Shown: positions 1 to 10,491, counted from the stretch's first letter. The stretch: 64,000 bases of DNA from Caldimonas thermodepolymerans (GCF_015476235.1 NZ_CP064338.1:1302001-1366000), one strand, 5' to 3'. Made by a program: numbers and translations. The notes: generated from the letters alone by a model not told the origin.

Positions 1-1293
1 GCGGCCAAGAACGGCATCGACGCGGACAAGGCCAACGAGATCTTCGACTTGATGGAGAAGTTCGCGGGCTACGGCTTCAACAAGTCGCACGCCGCTGCCT
101 ACGCGCTGCTCGCCTACCACACGGCGTGGCTGAAGGTGCACTACCTGGCCGAATTCGTCGCCGCCAACATGAGCGTGTCGATCGACGACACCGACAAGCT
201 CAAGGTCTTCTACGACGACGCGGTGCAGCTGGGCATCCGCTTCGAGCCGCCCGACGTCAACACCGGCGTCTACCGCTTCGAGCCGGTGGCCGACAAGGTG
301 GTGCGCTACGGCCTGGGCGCGATCAAGGGCACCGGCCAGAGCGCGATCGAGGCCATCGTGCAGGCGCGCGAGCAGGGCGGCCCGTTCCGCAGCCTGTTCG
401 ACTTCTGCTGCCGCGTCGACCGCAGCCGCATCAACAAGCGCACCGTCGAGGCCCTGATCAAGGCCGGCGCGTTCGATGCGATCGAGCCCAACCGCGCCGC
501 GCTGCTCGACAGCATCTCGCTGGCCTTCGAGTACGCCGACACCCAGGCGGCCAACGCCGACCAGGGCGGGCTGTTCGACTTCGGCGACGAGCACGGCTCG
601 TCGACCCGCGAGCCCGACCTGGCCGCCACGCCCGAGTGGAGCATCAAGGAGCGGCTCGGCCACGAGAAGACCGCGATCGGGTTCTACCTCTCGGGCCACC
701 TGTTCGATGAATACCAGGACGAGGTGCGCCAGTTCGCCAAGCGCAAGATCGTCGACCTGATCGACAGCCGCGAGCCGCAGCTGCTGGCCGGCATCGTCAG
801 CGACCTGCGCATCGTCAACGGCCAGCGCGGGCGCGTGGCGATCTTCAAGCTCGACGACAAGAGCGACGTGATCGAGGCGGTGGCCAGCGAGGACCTGCTC
901 GATGCACACCGCGAGCTGTTCAAGGACGACGAGCTGCTGATCGTGCAGGGCAAGGCCCAGCCGGACCGTTTCTCGGGGGGCCTGCGCCTCAACGTCGTGC
1001 AGGTCTGGGACCTGGCCAGCGCCCGTTGCCGCTTCGGCAAGTACCTGCGCGTGGCGGTCAACGGTTCGGCACCGCCGATCGGCGAGCTGCTCCAGCAGTT
1101 CCCGCCCAGGCGCGTCGACACCGAGCATGGCGACCTGCTGCAGGGGCTGACGGTGCGCCTGGAGCTGCACCGCGAGTCGGCCTACGGCGAGCTCGACCTG
1201 GGGGACGCGGCGCGCTTCTACCCGAGCGACGAGGCGCTGCGGCAATGGAAGCGCGAAGCGCATGGCGGCCGGGCGCAGGTGGTGTACGAATAG
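1..1293 (+). CDS. dnaE: DNA polymerase III alpha subunit, C-terminal part (5' end outside window)
   Basis: This is the 3' end of the gene for the replicative polymerase catalytic subunit; 430 codons are in the window and the frame is open from base 1. The first residues (FAGYGFNKSHAAAYALLAY) are the conserved helix-hairpin-helix/fingers end of bacterial DnaE. Further on, QGGLFDF matches the QxxLF-type internal motif that binds the beta sliding clamp. The remaining part is the OB-fold and C-terminal domain expected to contact tau. The polymerase active-site aspartates lie upstream of the window and cannot be checked. The next gene is unrelated and starts about 125 bases later, so dnaE probably ends its own transcript. 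Assignment is secure. Confidence 0.97.
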   Translation, partial: AAKNGIDADKANEIFDLMEKFAGYGFNKSHAAAYALLAYHTAWLKVHYLAEFVAANMSVSIDDTDKLKVFYDDAVQLGIRFEPPDVNTGVYRFEPVADKVVRYGLGAIKGTGQSAIEAIVQAREQGGPFRSLFDFCCRVDRSRINKRTVEALIKAGAFDAIEPNRAALLDSISLAFEYADTQAANADQGGLFDFGDEHGSSTREPDLAATPEWSIKERLGHEKTAIGFYLSGHLFDEYQDEVRQFAKRKIVDLIDSREPQLLAGIVSDLRIVNGQRGRVAIFKLDDKSDVIEAVASEDLLDAHRELFKDDELLIVQGKAQPDRFSGGLRLNVVQVWDLASARCRFGKYLRVAVNGSAPPIGELLQQFPPRRVDTEHGDLLQGLTVRLELHRESAYGELDLGDAARFYPSDEALRQWKREAHGGRAQVVYE

Positions 1294-1419
1294 TCACAAC
1301 TGGGCGCGCCGCGGCATGCGGAAACGCCCCGTGACGCGGCACACTCCGGGCGTTCCTTCATGCGGACCGGCCCGCCCGCCGAGTGGGCGACCGGGCCGCG
1401 CAGCAGTGCAGATCCCGTC

Positions 1420-1797
1420 ATGCCAGTGAAACACCAGTTGTTCTGTGCCGCCGTCCTGGCGGTGGCCGCTGCGGTGGCGCACGCCACCGACGTCGGCGTC
1501 TCGGTCTCGGTCAGCCAGCCCGGCGTCTACGGGCGCATCGACATCGGCCACACCCCGCCGCCGGTGATCTATCCCCAGCCGGTCATCATCGTCCAGCCGG
1601 TGCATGCCGTGCCGCAGCCGGTCTACATGCGCGTGCCGCCGGGCCATGCGAAGAACTGGGCCAAGCATTGCCACAAGTACAACGCGTGCAGCACGCCGGT
1701 GTACTTCGTCAAGGACGAGCCCCACCACCCGCACAAGCCCAAGCCGCACCATCACCATGATCACCGCGGCCCCGGCAAGGGCCACGGGCACCACTGA
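1420..1797 (+). CDS. Secreted His-rich conserved hypothetical protein
   Basis: A protein of 125 residues if translation starts at the ATG of MPVKHQLF; an in-frame ATG 60 bases upstream would only add a charged stretch before the signal peptide, so I reject it. Residues 1-23 form a clear Sec signal peptide (hydrophobic CAAVLAVAAAVAHA). The mature part carries the pattern GVSVSVSQPGVYGRIDIG, then proline-rich sequence, and a core PPGHAKNWAKHCHKYNAC with two cysteines. The last 25 residues are almost all His, Pro, Lys and Gly. I recognise this as a small periplasmic or outer-membrane family common in Burkholderiales without a known function. The His tail could bind metal ions, which is inference. 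Confidence 0.7.
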   Translation: MPVKHQLFCAAVLAVAAAVAHATDVGVSVSVSQPGVYGRIDIGHTPPPVIYPQPVIIVQPVHAVPQPVYMRVPPGHAKNWAKHCHKYNACSTPVYFVKDEPHHPHKPKPHHHHDHRGPGKGHGHH

Positions 1798-1884
1798 GCC
1801 CCCGTCGTGCCGCCGGCGCGGCCGACCCGGCAACCATGCACGCCGTGCCGGGCATGCCGCGAGGCCCGGGCCGGCGCGCCTGAC

Positions 1885-1890
1885 TACACT
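1885..1890 (+). promoter_or_regulatory. -10-like hexamer TACACT directly before the patatin gene
   Basis: TACACT matches the sigma-70 -10 consensus at four of six positions and ends only 6 bases before the ATG at 1897. No Shine-Dalgarno sequence can fit in this gap, so the transcript would be leaderless. No good -35 element is seen. Confidence 0.4.
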
Positions 1891-1896
1891 CGGCGC

Positions 1897-3126
1897 ATGG
1901 GGCAGGGCTCGACGAACGCGACAGGGTTGGTGCTGACGGGGGGCGGGGCACGCGCGGCCTACCAGATGGGCGTGCTGCAGGCCATCGCCGACCTCTACGA
2001 GGAGGCGGGGCGCCCGGGGTCCAATCCGTTCCCGATCCTCACCGGTACCTCGGCCGGGGCGATCAACGCCGCAGGGCTGGCCTGCGGTGCCGACGATTTC
2101 GTCGGCACCGTGCGCACGCTGGCCGGCGTGTGGGCGCAGCTGCACGCCGAGGACGTCTACCGCGCCGACTCGATCGGCGTGATCCGCACCGGTGCGCGCT
2201 GGCTGTCGATGCTGTCGCTCGGCTGGCTGATCGCCCGCTGGGGGCGGGCCCGGCCGAAGTCCTTCCTCGACAACCGGCCGTTCGAGGCGCTGCTGTCGCG
2301 CCTGCTCGACCCCCGTCGCATCGACTACGTGATGCGCCAGGGGCTCCTGCGCGCGCTGGCCGTGACCGCCTCCAGCTATTCGTCGGGCGACCACGTCACC
2401 TTCTACCAGAGCCGCGAGCCCATCGTCCCGTGGACCCGCTCGCAGCGCCAGGCGGTGCGCGGGCGCATCACGCGCGAGCACCTGCTGGCCTCGGCGGCGA
2501 TCCCGTTCGTGTTCCCGGCCGTCGCGTTGCCGATGCACGGGGCGATCGAGTACTTCGGGGACGGGTCGATGCGCCAGTCGGCGCCGATCTCGCCGGCCGT
2601 GCACCTGGGCGCCGGGCGCATCCTGGTCATCGGTGCCGGGCGCATGCAGGAGCCGCCCGGGCAGCGGCTGGTGTCGCAGGACTATCCGACGCTGGCGCAG
2701 ATCGCCGGCCATGCGCTGTCCAACATCTTCCTCGACGCGATGGCGGTGGACATCGAGCGCGCGCAGCGCATCAACCACACGCTGTCGCTGATGTCGCCCG
2801 AGGCGCGCGAGCGTACCGGCCTGCGGCCGCTGGAGCTGCTGGTGATCGCGCCCAGCCAGCGCCTGGACGACATCGCGAGCCGCCATGTCGGCGCCTTGCC
2901 GCTGCCGGTGCGCACGATGCTGCGGGCGCTGGGCATGACCAGCGACCCCGACGATGCACGCGGCGCCGCACTGGCCAGCTACCTGCTGTTCGAGCCGGGC
3001 TACACCACCGAGCTGATGGCGCTGGGCCGGCAGGATGCGCTGGCGCGCCGCGACGAGGTGCGGCGCTTCTTCGGCTGGGGCGATCCGCAGGCGGCGTCGC
3101 AGCCGCTCGGCGCGGTCGCGGCCTGA
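1897..3126 (+). CDS. Patatin-like phospholipase family protein
   Basis: A 409-residue predicted serine hydrolase of the patatin family, which cleaves acyl chains from lipids. Residues 15-20 (GGGARA) form the oxyanion loop, Ser52 in GTSAG is the nucleophile, and Asp222 in GDGS is the likely second member of the Ser-Asp dyad (most relatives have DGG or DGA). There is no signal peptide, so the protein is probably cytoplasmic or membrane-associated. I chose the ATG at 1897 because the homology starts there (TGLVLTGGGARAAY) and a -10-like box sits just before it; an upstream in-frame extension is low-complexity Arg/Pro sequence. The substrate is unknown. A GC-rich hairpin follows the stop codon. 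Confidence 0.88.
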   Translation: MGQGSTNATGLVLTGGGARAAYQMGVLQAIADLYEEAGRPGSNPFPILTGTSAGAINAAGLACGADDFVGTVRTLAGVWAQLHAEDVYRADSIGVIRTGARWLSMLSLGWLIARWGRARPKSFLDNRPFEALLSRLLDPRRIDYVMRQGLLRALAVTASSYSSGDHVTFYQSREPIVPWTRSQRQAVRGRITREHLLASAAIPFVFPAVALPMHGAIEYFGDGSMRQSAPISPAVHLGAGRILVIGAGRMQEPPGQRLVSQDYPTLAQIAGHALSNIFLDAMAVDIERAQRINHTLSLMSPEARERTGLRPLELLVIAPSQRLDDIASRHVGALPLPVRTMLRALGMTSDPDDARGAALASYLLFEPGYTTELMALGRQDALARRDEVRRFFGWGDPQAASQPLGAVAA

Positions 3127-3149
3127 ACGTCCCCGGGGCCCTCACGAGC

Positions 3150-3176
3150 ATGCCCCGCGAGGGCGGGGCATTCATT
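3150..3176 (+). terminator. Hairpin after the patatin gene
   Basis: ATGCCCCGC at 3150-3158 pairs perfectly with GCGGGGCAT at 3163-3171 around a GAGG loop. The following bases (TCATTC) are only weakly T-rich, so termination is likely but not certain. It also lies between convergent genes. Confidence 0.5.
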
Positions 3177-3202
3177 CCGTCGGGCCGCTGACGATGGCGG
3201 GC

Positions 3203-3547
3203 TTACTGCTTGCGGTCAGCCGGCCGCGCCGGCGGCTTGGCCGCGACCTGCTGCTTGGCGGCCGGCTGGGCGCCCGGATAGCTCGTGCCGTTGACCGTCA
3301 GGCCTTCCCTGGACAGCCGTGCCGCACTGGCCGGACCGACGCCCTGCACGCGGGTGATGAAGTCGTTCCAGTCCTTGAACGGCGCCTTCTGGCGCTCGGC
3401 GACGATGCGCCCGGACAGGGCACTGCCCACGCCCTTGACCGATTCCAGCTGGGCCCGGTCGGCCTTGTTGGCTTCCACCGCGGCGAACACCGAGGCCGAC
3501 ACCAGCGCCAGCAGCGCGAACGCGATCTTGCGGATGAAATGGCTCAT
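3203..3547 (-). CDS. Helix-hairpin-helix (ComEA-like) secreted protein
   Basis: A 114-residue protein with a signal peptide at residues 1-22 (hydrophobic IAFALLALVSASVFA). It has a double helix-hairpin-helix domain at about residues 25-85, seen as ESVKGVGSALSGRIV and RVQGVGPASAARL. Such domains bind DNA backbone non-specifically; ComEA proteins of this layout act in the periplasm in DNA uptake. The tail is Ala/Pro/Lys-rich. It stands alone, convergent with the patatin gene, and no other competence gene is nearby, so a competence role is only suggested by family. An AGGAG-type ribosome site precedes the ATG. Confidence 0.85.
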   Translation of the reverse strand: MSHFIRKIAFALLALVSASVFAAVEANKADRAQLESVKGVGSALSGRIVAERQKAPFKDWNDFITRVQGVGPASAARLSREGLTVNGTSYPGAQPAAKQQVAAKPPARPADRKQ

Positions 3548-3630
3548 GGTTTCCTCTCCTGTGTGGTTGTGGGATGGCCTGCGGGCTGCGCCTTCGCAGG
3601 CAGGCGCAGTCTAGGAAACCACGGGAGAGG

Positions 3631-3656
3631 GCGCTTCCCTCTTGGGTGGGAAGCGC
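3631..3656. other. 9-bp-stem hairpin between lapB and the HhH gene
   Basis: GCGCTTCCC (3631-3639) pairs with GGGAAGCGC (3648-3656). It lies just downstream of lapB on the minus strand and could end that transcript, but no T-run follows on either strand. Confidence 0.35.
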
Positions 3657-3689
3657 GGGGGCGCAGTGGTAACGCGAGGTTTCGAGGCT

Positions 3690-4847
3690 TCAGTAGTCCT
3701 CGATGCGGCGCGGCGGGTAGCTGTCCCAGCTCTGGCAGCCGGGGCACTGCCAGAAGTAGTGCGAGGCCTCGAAGCCGCAGGCGGCGCAGCGGTAGCGCTG
3801 CAGCGGCTTGGCCGACTGCGCCAGCACCTGCTGCAGGCGCTGGGTTTCCTGGGGCGAGAGGGGCTGGCCCTGCGCGATGGTCTCGTCCAGCAGGTCCAGC
3901 GCCGCCGAGATCGAGGGCTGCCGGGCCAGGTGCTGGCCCAGCCAGTCGCGCCGCACGACGGGATCGGCTTCCAGCTGGCGCAGCGCGGCCAGCAGCTCCA
4001 CCGACGGCGCGCGCTCGTACAGCGCGCGCAGCTTCCCGATCGCCGCGGCCTGCTGCCGGGCGGCGGTGGCGCTGGCGGCGTACTCGCGCGCCACCAGCGC
4101 GAAGGCGCCCGGGTTGGCGGTGATCAGCTCGTTCCACACCTGCAGCGCCTCGGCGTGGCGGTCCTGGCGGGCCAGGCGCTGGCCGGCGATCACCAGCGGG
4201 CGCGCGGCCTGGGGCATCGCGGCGCGTGCCTTGGCGAGTGCCTCGTCGGCGGTCGCCGCGTCGCCGCGCGCATCGGCGTCCAGCGCGATCTCGCACCAGC
4301 AGTGCGCGATGCGGTTGGAGAACGAGCCGGCACCGGCGTCTTCCAGCTTGCGCGCCACCTCGATGGCCTTGCCCCAGTCGCGCGAGCGCTCGTACAGCGT
4401 CAGCAGGGCGAGCCACGCGTCGGTGCGGAAGCGCGTGTTCTCCAGGGCCTGGTAGGCGGCCTCGGCGCGGTCGAACAGGCCGGCCTTGAGGAAATCCTGC
4501 GCCAGGGCGTACTGGGCGCGCTCGCGCTCGGCGCGCGGCAGGTCGCCGCGGCTGAGCAGGTGCTCGTGCACGCGCACGGCGCGCTCGTACTCACCGCGGC
4601 GGCGGAACAGGTTGCCCAGCGCGAAGTGCAGCTCGGTGGTGTCCGGGTCGTGCTGCACCGCCTCGATGAAGGCGTCGATGGCCTTGTCCTGCTGCTCGTT
4701 GAGCAGCAGGTTCAGCCCCTTGAAGTAGGCGCGCGGGGACTCGCGTTGCGCCGAGCGCCATTGCCTGAGGTCGATGCGCGAAGCCAGCCAGCCCAGCGCG
4801 AAGGCCACCGGGAGCCCCAGCAGCAGCCACTGGAAATCAAAGTCCAT
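3690..4847 (-). CDS. lapB: Lipopolysaccharide assembly protein LapB (TPR protein)
   Basis: A 385-residue inner-membrane-anchored TPR protein. In enterobacteria LapB (YciM) helps FtsH degrade LpxC and so tunes lipopolysaccharide synthesis. The N-terminal membrane helix is residues 5-20 (FQWLLLGLPVAFALGWLAS), followed by several TPR repeats. The C-terminal rubredoxin-like metal site has Cys354, Cys357, Cys368 and Cys371 (CAACGF...CPGC), essential in E. coli LapB. Length and layout match the family. It lies 12 bases after lapA, with which it must be co-transcribed, as in E. coli. Confidence 0.95.
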   Translation of the reverse strand: MDFDFQWLLLGLPVAFALGWLASRIDLRQWRSAQRESPRAYFKGLNLLLNEQQDKAIDAFIEAVQHDPDTTELHFALGNLFRRRGEYERAVRVHEHLLSRGDLPRAERERAQYALAQDFLKAGLFDRAEAAYQALENTRFRTDAWLALLTLYERSRDWGKAIEVARKLEDAGAGSFSNRIAHCWCEIALDADARGDAATADEALAKARAAMPQAARPLVIAGQRLARQDRHAEALQVWNELITANPGAFALVAREYAASATAARQQAAAIGKLRALYERAPSVELLAALRQLEADPVVRRDWLGQHLARQPSISAALDLLDETIAQGQPLSPQETQRLQQVLAQSAKPLQRYRCAACGFEASHYFWQCPGCQSWDSYPPRRIEDY

Positions 4848-4859
4848 CGCGCGGCGGCA

Positions 4860-5150
4860 TCAGGGGGGGAGTTCCTCGGTCGCTTCCGCGGGCGCCGGTG
4901 CCGGCGCGGGCGGCGGGGGGGCACTGGCCTGGCGGCGCGCGGCGCGGCGCTGGCGCCACCAGCTGGGCACCATGGCCAGCACGCCGAAGACGGCGCCGAC
5001 CGCGAACGCGCCGAGCACGATGAAGACCATCGGCGCACGCGACTCGTAGCCGAAGAACCAGTGCAGCGTCGCTTCGTGCTGGTTGTTCAGCGCGAAGGCG
5101 AACAGGACGAAGAAGATGGCGGCTCGGAACAGCCAGATCAGGCCTTGCAT
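4860..5150 (-). CDS. lapA: LapA-domain inner-membrane protein
   Basis: A 96-residue protein with two membrane helices (about residues 5-20 and 45-65) and a Pro/Ala-rich C-terminal tail. This is the LapA domain (DUF1049), a partner of LapB in lipopolysaccharide assembly. I chose the ATG of MQGLIWLF at 5150; upstream codons are Arg/Pro-rich and overlap ihfB and its terminator. A perfect-looking -10 box (TAGAAT) lies 7 bases before the start, so the lapAB operon appears to have its own promoter and a leaderless transcript. Confidence 0.88.
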   Translation of the reverse strand: MQGLIWLFRAAIFFVLFAFALNNQHEATLHWFFGYESRAPMVFIVLGAFAVGAVFGVLAMVPSWWRQRRAARRQASAPPPPAPAPAPAEATEELPP

Positions 5151-5157
5151 CGCGGCG

Positions 5158-5163
5158 ATTCTA
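5158..5163 (-). promoter_or_regulatory. -10 box of the lapAB operon
   Basis: On the minus strand TAGAAT occurs 7 bases before the lapA ATG and downstream of the ihfB terminator. The spacing predicts transcription starting at or within a base or two of the start codon. The -35 region has no clear match. Confidence 0.5.
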
Positions 5164-5220
5164 GCGTCGCGCCGGGCGTTGCGGCCGGCCGGAGCGGGGA
5201 CGGGGCCCGCAAGGGGCGGA

Positions 5221-5252
5221 AAAGAAAAAAGCCGCTGCTCACGCAGCGGCTT
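5221..5252 (-). terminator. Intrinsic terminator of the rpsA-ihfB operon
   Basis: GCCGCTGC (5231-5238) pairs with GCAGCGGC (5243-5250) around a TCAC loop, and reading on the minus strand the stem is followed by TTTTTTCTTT. The ihfB stop codon (5239-5241) is inside the loop. This is the best rho-independent terminator in the minus-strand block. Confidence 0.9.
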
Positions 5253-5583
5253 CCTGTCGGGCGGCGTCCTGCGCCGCAGCCTCGGCATCCGGCTCGGGCG
5301 GGGTGCGGGCGTCGACCGCCTCGCGCAACGCCTTGCCGGGCTTGAAGTGCGGCACCAGCTTCTCGGGGATCACCACCTGCTCGCCGGAGCGCGGGTTGCG
5401 CCCGATGCGCGGCGGGCGGCGGTTGATCGAGAAGCTGCCGAAGCCCCGGATCTCGATGCGGTGCCCGCGCGCGAGCGCGTCGGACATCGCGTCCAGGATG
5501 GTCTTGACCGCGAACTCGGTATCGCGGTGCGTCAGCTGGCCGAAGCGCTCGGCCAGCTGGTTCACGAGATCGGATCGGGTCAT
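5239..5583 (-). CDS. ihfB: Integration host factor beta subunit
   Basis: A 114-residue member of the HU/IHF DNA-bending family; the beta subunit pairs with IhfA to bend specific DNA sites. The start [14 protein letters not shown] and the signature [22 protein letters not shown], with the DNA-intercalating Pro in the arm, are typical of IhfB. Its position directly after rpsA is the standard IhfB location in proteobacteria. It is about 20 residues longer than E. coli IhfB because of an acidic, Ala-rich tail. The gene's last codons and stop lie within the terminator hairpin. Confidence 0.96.
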   Translation of the reverse strand: MTRSDLVNQLAERFGQLTHRDTEFAVKTILDAMSDALARGHRIEIRGFGSFSINRRPPRIGRNPRSGEQVVIPEKLVPHFKPGKALREAVDARTPPEPDAEAAAQDAARQEAAA

Positions 5584-5637
5584 TGCGTCCTGTCGTGTCG
5601 ATCGGGGCTACGGTGGGCGTCCAGCAACGTGCGGCGA

Positions 5638-7365
<1,728 letters not shown>

Positions 7366-7379
7366 TGAGGATTCCTGGG

Positions 7380-7421
7380 AACCAGCGATCGCTGGTTGTT
7401 GGGTTGCAGCCGCAAGGCTGC
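7380..7421 (-). promoter_or_regulatory. rpsA leader with two adjacent hairpins
   Basis: An 18-base perfect palindrome (AACCAGCGA/TCGCTGGTT, 7380-7397) lies 14 bases upstream of the rpsA ATG. A second hairpin, GCAGCC (7406-7411) with GGCTGC (7416-7421) and a 4-base loop, is directly before it. Structured leaders are known to mediate S1 autocontrol in enterobacteria; the role here is inferred. Confidence 0.45.
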
Positions 7422-7484
7422 GGGTTAGGTTGTCGAACCGGCCCTTCGGGCGCCCAGCGACGCAGGTGGGGAAGGGACGGGCCC

Positions 7485-7513
7485 AAAAACAAATGCCCCG
7501 CTCACGCGGAAGC
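7485..7513 (-). terminator. Probable terminator after aroA-cmk
   Basis: On the minus strand a short stem CCGC/GCGG with a GTGA loop, extended by an imperfect GC pair, is followed by TTTGTTTTT. It lies about 55 bases past the aroA-cmk stop codon and before the rpsA leader. The stem is short, so strength is uncertain. Confidence 0.45.
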
Positions 7514-7564
7514 CCTTCGGCTGTCCAGCCCGGCGGCGGCGACCGAAACCGTCGCCACCGGCCA

Positions 7565-9571
7565 TCAGAACGGCCTGCGCTGCTGCCACCAATCCAGCAC
7601 CTGCTGCACCGAAGCCTCGATGGACAGGGCCGAATTGTCTAGCGACATCGCATCCTCTGCGGGCTTCAAGGGCGCCGTGCTGCGGGAGCGATCCCTCGCA
7701 TCGCGCGCCTCCAGATCCTGCAGAAGGTCGTCTATGTTAGCCGAAAAGCCTTTAGAAATCAATTGCTTATGCCGACGCTCGGCGCGGGTGGCGGCGCTGG
7801 CGGTCAGGAACACCTTCAGGGGGGCGTCCGGGAAGATGACCGTGCCCATGTCGCGGCCGTCGGCGACCAGGCCGGGCAGGCGCCGGAACGCCAGCTGCAG
7901 GCCGGTGAGCGCGCAGCGCACCGCCGGGTGGGCGGAGATCTGCGAGGCCAGCGCGCCGACTTCCTCGCGGCGCAGCGCGTCGGTGACGTTCTCGCCGTCC
8001 AGCCACACCCCCTGCTCGTCGAAGTGCAGCGGCAGCGCGGCGGCCAGCGCCGCCAGGCGCGCCTCGTCGTCGGCCGGGATGCCGGCGCGCTGGGCCGCCA
8101 GCGCGGTGGCGCGGTACAGGGCGCCGGAGTCCAGCAGGTGGTAGCCGAGCTTTTGCGCCACCCCGCTGGCCAGCGTGCCCTTGCCCGAGGCGGTCGGCCC
8201 GTCGATCGTGATGACCGGGATGTCCGCAGGGTCGGTGGTCACCACGCCGAACAAGGTCTCGAAGTAGTCCGGGAAGGTCTTGGCGACGCACTTGGGATCG
8301 AGGATGCGCACCGGCACCGGCGGCCTGGCGCCGGCCAGGCCGTTGAAGGCCGCCAGCGAGAAGCACATCGCGATGCGGTGGTCGTCGTAGGTGCGGATCG
8401 CCGCCGGCTGCCAGGCGGCCGGTGGCGTGACCTCGATGAAATCAGGGCCTTCGCTGACCCCGGCGCCGAGCTTGCGCAGCTCGGTGGCCATCGCGGTGAT
8501 GCGGTCGGTCTCCTTGACCCGCCAGCTGGCGATGTTGCGCAGCCGCGTCGGGCCGCTGGCATACAGCGCCATCACGGCCAGCGTCATGGCCGCGTCGGGA
8601 ATGTGGTTGCAGTCCAGGTCCAGGGCCTTCAGCGGCCAGGCACCGCGCCAGACCTCCAGCCAGTTCGGCCCCTGGCGCACCTGCGCCCCCATGGCCTCGG
8701 CCGCCTCGACGAAGCGGATGTCGCCCTGGATCGAGTCGGCGCCCACGCCCTCGATGCGCAGCGGCGCGGCCGCGTCGGCGGCCAGCGCCCCCAGCGCGAT
8801 GAAGTACGAGGCCGAGGAGGCGTCTCCCTCGACGTGGATGTCGCCGGGCGAGCGGTAGCGGCTGTGCGCCGGGATCGTGAAGCGGCTCCAGCCGTCGCGC
8901 GCCACCTCCACGCCGAAGCGGCGCAGCAGGTTCAGGGTGATCTCGACGTAGGGCTTGGAGATCAGTTCGCCCTCGACCTCGATGACCAGCTCGCCCTGGT
9001 GCGACAGCAGCGGCAGCGCCAGCAGCAGCGCGGTCAGGAACTGGCTGGAGACGTCGCCGCGCACCCGGATCGGGGCGCCGACGCGCGGCTGCCCGCCGGC
9101 CAGGCGCAGCGGCGGGTAGCCCTCGTTGCCGAGGTAGTCGATCTGGCAGCCGATCTGGCGCAGCGCGTCGACCAGGTCGCCGATCGGGCGCTCGTGCATG
9201 CGCGGCACGCCGCCCAGCTCGAAGCGGCCGCCGTGCAGGCCGGCCAGCAGCGCCAGCGAGGCAGCCAGCGGGCGCATCGCGGTGCCGGCATTGCCGAGGA
9301 ACAGCTGCGCCTCGCGCACGGCGAGCCGGCCGCCCAGGCCGGTGACGCGCAGCGCCTCGCCCTGCGGCTCGACGGCGCAGCCCAGCTGCTTGAGCGCGGT
9401 GATCATCACGCGCGTGTCGTCGGAGTCCAGCAGGTCGTGGATCAGCGTGGCGCCGTCGCTGAGCGCGGCCAGCAGCAGCACCCGGTTGGAGATGCTCTTG
9501 GAGCCGGGCAGGCGGACGGTGCCGGCGGCGGCGCGCAGCGGCGGAAGGTCGAGGAATTCGGTGGCGTACAT
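7565..9571 (-). CDS. aroA-cmk: Fused 3-phosphoshikimate 1-carboxyvinyltransferase / cytidylate kinase
   Basis: A single 668-residue reading frame joins two enzymes. Residues 1 to about 440 are EPSP synthase (shikimate-3-phosphate + PEP to EPSP), with [17 protein letters not shown] near residue 22, and [10 protein letters not shown], the pattern of class I glyphosate-sensitive enzymes. From about residue 450 the chain is CMP kinase, with the P-loop [11 protein letters not shown]. In most bacteria aroA and cmk are adjacent separate genes, so this is a direct fusion with a short linker (TTDPADIP). It sits 16 bases after tyrA, in the serC-pheA-tyrA operon. Both halves look complete and active. 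Similar fusions are known in some Comamonadaceae relatives. Confidence 0.95.
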   Translation of the reverse strand: MYATEFLDLPPLRAAAGTVRLPGSKSISNRVLLLAALSDGATLIHDLLDSDDTRVMITALKQLGCAVEPQGEALRVTGLGGRLAVREAQLFLGNAGTAMRPLAASLALLAGLHGGRFELGGVPRMHERPIGDLVDALRQIGCQIDYLGNEGYPPLRLAGGQPRVGAPIRVRGDVSSQFLTALLLALPLLSHQGELVIEVEGELISKPYVEITLNLLRRFGVEVARDGWSRFTIPAHSRYRSPGDIHVEGDASSASYFIALGALAADAAAPLRIEGVGADSIQGDIRFVEAAEAMGAQVRQGPNWLEVWRGAWPLKALDLDCNHIPDAAMTLAVMALYASGPTRLRNIASWRVKETDRITAMATELRKLGAGVSEGPDFIEVTPPAAWQPAAIRTYDDHRIAMCFSLAAFNGLAGARPPVPVRILDPKCVAKTFPDYFETLFGVVTTDPADIPVITIDGPTASGKGTLASGVAQKLGYHLLDSGALYRATALAAQRAGIPADDEARLAALAAALPLHFDEQGVWLDGENVTDALRREEVGALASQISAHPAVRCALTGLQLAFRRLPGLVADGRDMGTVIFPDAPLKVFLTASAATRAERRHKQLISKGFSANIDDLLQDLEARDARDRSRSTAPLKPAEDAMSLDNSALSIEASVQQVLDWWQQRRPF

Positions 9572-9587
9572 GGAGGGATGGCGCAGC

Positions 9588-10472
9588 CTAGCGCGAGGAC
9601 GCGGGCTTGGGGGTGGCCATCTGCCAGTTGGCGCGGCCCTCGGCGGCGCTGCGGATCAGGTCTTCCAGGGCTTCGGCGTTGCCGCTGCGGATCACGTGCT
9701 CCATCGCGTCGAGCGTGTGGCGAAAGCGCATCGACTGCTTGAGCACCTCCTCGCGGTTGGCCAGCAGGATGTCGCGCCAGACCGCCGGATCGCTCGCGGC
9801 GATGCGGGTGAAGTCGCGGAAGCCCGGCCCGGCCAGCGAGAGGAAATCCTTGCCGGCCGGCTGCTTGTAGACCGAGCTGAAGAAGGCGAAGGCCAGCAGG
9901 TGCGGCAGGTGGCTCACCGCGGCGAAGGCCGCGTCGTGGTTCTCCGGCGTCATCTTCAGCACCTGGCAGCCGATCGCCGACCAGACGTCGATGGCCTTCT
10001 GCAGCAGCTTGGGGTCGGTCTGCGGCAGCGGGGTGAGGATGACCTGGCGGCCCGAATAGAGCAGGGCGTCGGCGTGCTCGACGCCGGCGACTTCCTTGCC
10101 GGTGATCGGGTGGGCCGGCACGAAGTACTCGACGCGCTCCTTGAGCACGCGGCGGGCGGCGTCGACCACGTCGCGCTTGGTGGAGCCCACGTCCATCAGC
10201 AGCACGCCCGGCTCGACCAGGTGGCGGATGGCCTTGAAGGTGGCCTCGGATGCCGCCACCGGCACCGCGATCAGCACGATGTCGGAGCCGGAGACGGCCA
10301 GCAGGGCCGACTCCGCGGCCAGGTCGATGACGCCCAGGCGGCGGGCCTTCTCCGTGGTCGACGGCGACTTGCTGTAACCGACCACCCGCTTGACCAGCCC
10401 GGCGCGCTTCATCGCCAGCGCGAACGAGCCGCCCATCAGGCCGCAACCGATCAAGCCCAGTTGATTGAACAT
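9588..10472 (-). CDS. tyrA: Prephenate dehydrogenase
   Basis: A 294-residue enzyme converting prephenate to 4-hydroxyphenylpyruvate with NAD(P)+, in tyrosine synthesis. The Rossmann motif [10 protein letters not shown] is at the N-terminus, and the catalytic region has [14 protein letters not shown] and the later [12 protein letters not shown] block. No chorismate mutase domain is present; that activity is on PheA. An in-frame GTG six bases upstream is possible, but the ATG at 10472 has a GGAG ribosome site at a better distance. It follows pheA by about 20 bases and is in the aromatic amino-acid operon. Confidence 0.95.
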   Translation of the reverse strand: MFNQLGLIGCGLMGGSFALAMKRAGLVKRVVGYSKSPSTTEKARRLGVIDLAAESALLAVSGSDIVLIAVPVAASEATFKAIRHLVEPGVLLMDVGSTKRDVVDAARRVLKERVEYFVPAHPITGKEVAGVEHADALLYSGRQVILTPLPQTDPKLLQKAIDVWSAIGCQVLKMTPENHDAAFAAVSHLPHLLAFAFFSSVYKQPAGKDFLSLAGPGFRDFTRIAASDPAVWRDILLANREEVLKQSMRFRHTLDAMEHVIRSGNAEALEDLIRSAAEGRANWQMATPKPASSR

Positions 10473-10491
10473 CTGCACGGTCTCCGGCGGC

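Noticed and set aside
1320-1358. A possible terminator after dnaE
   Set aside because: The stem GGAACGCCC has a bulge, the loop is 18 bases and only a short TTCCTT follows; too weak to list.
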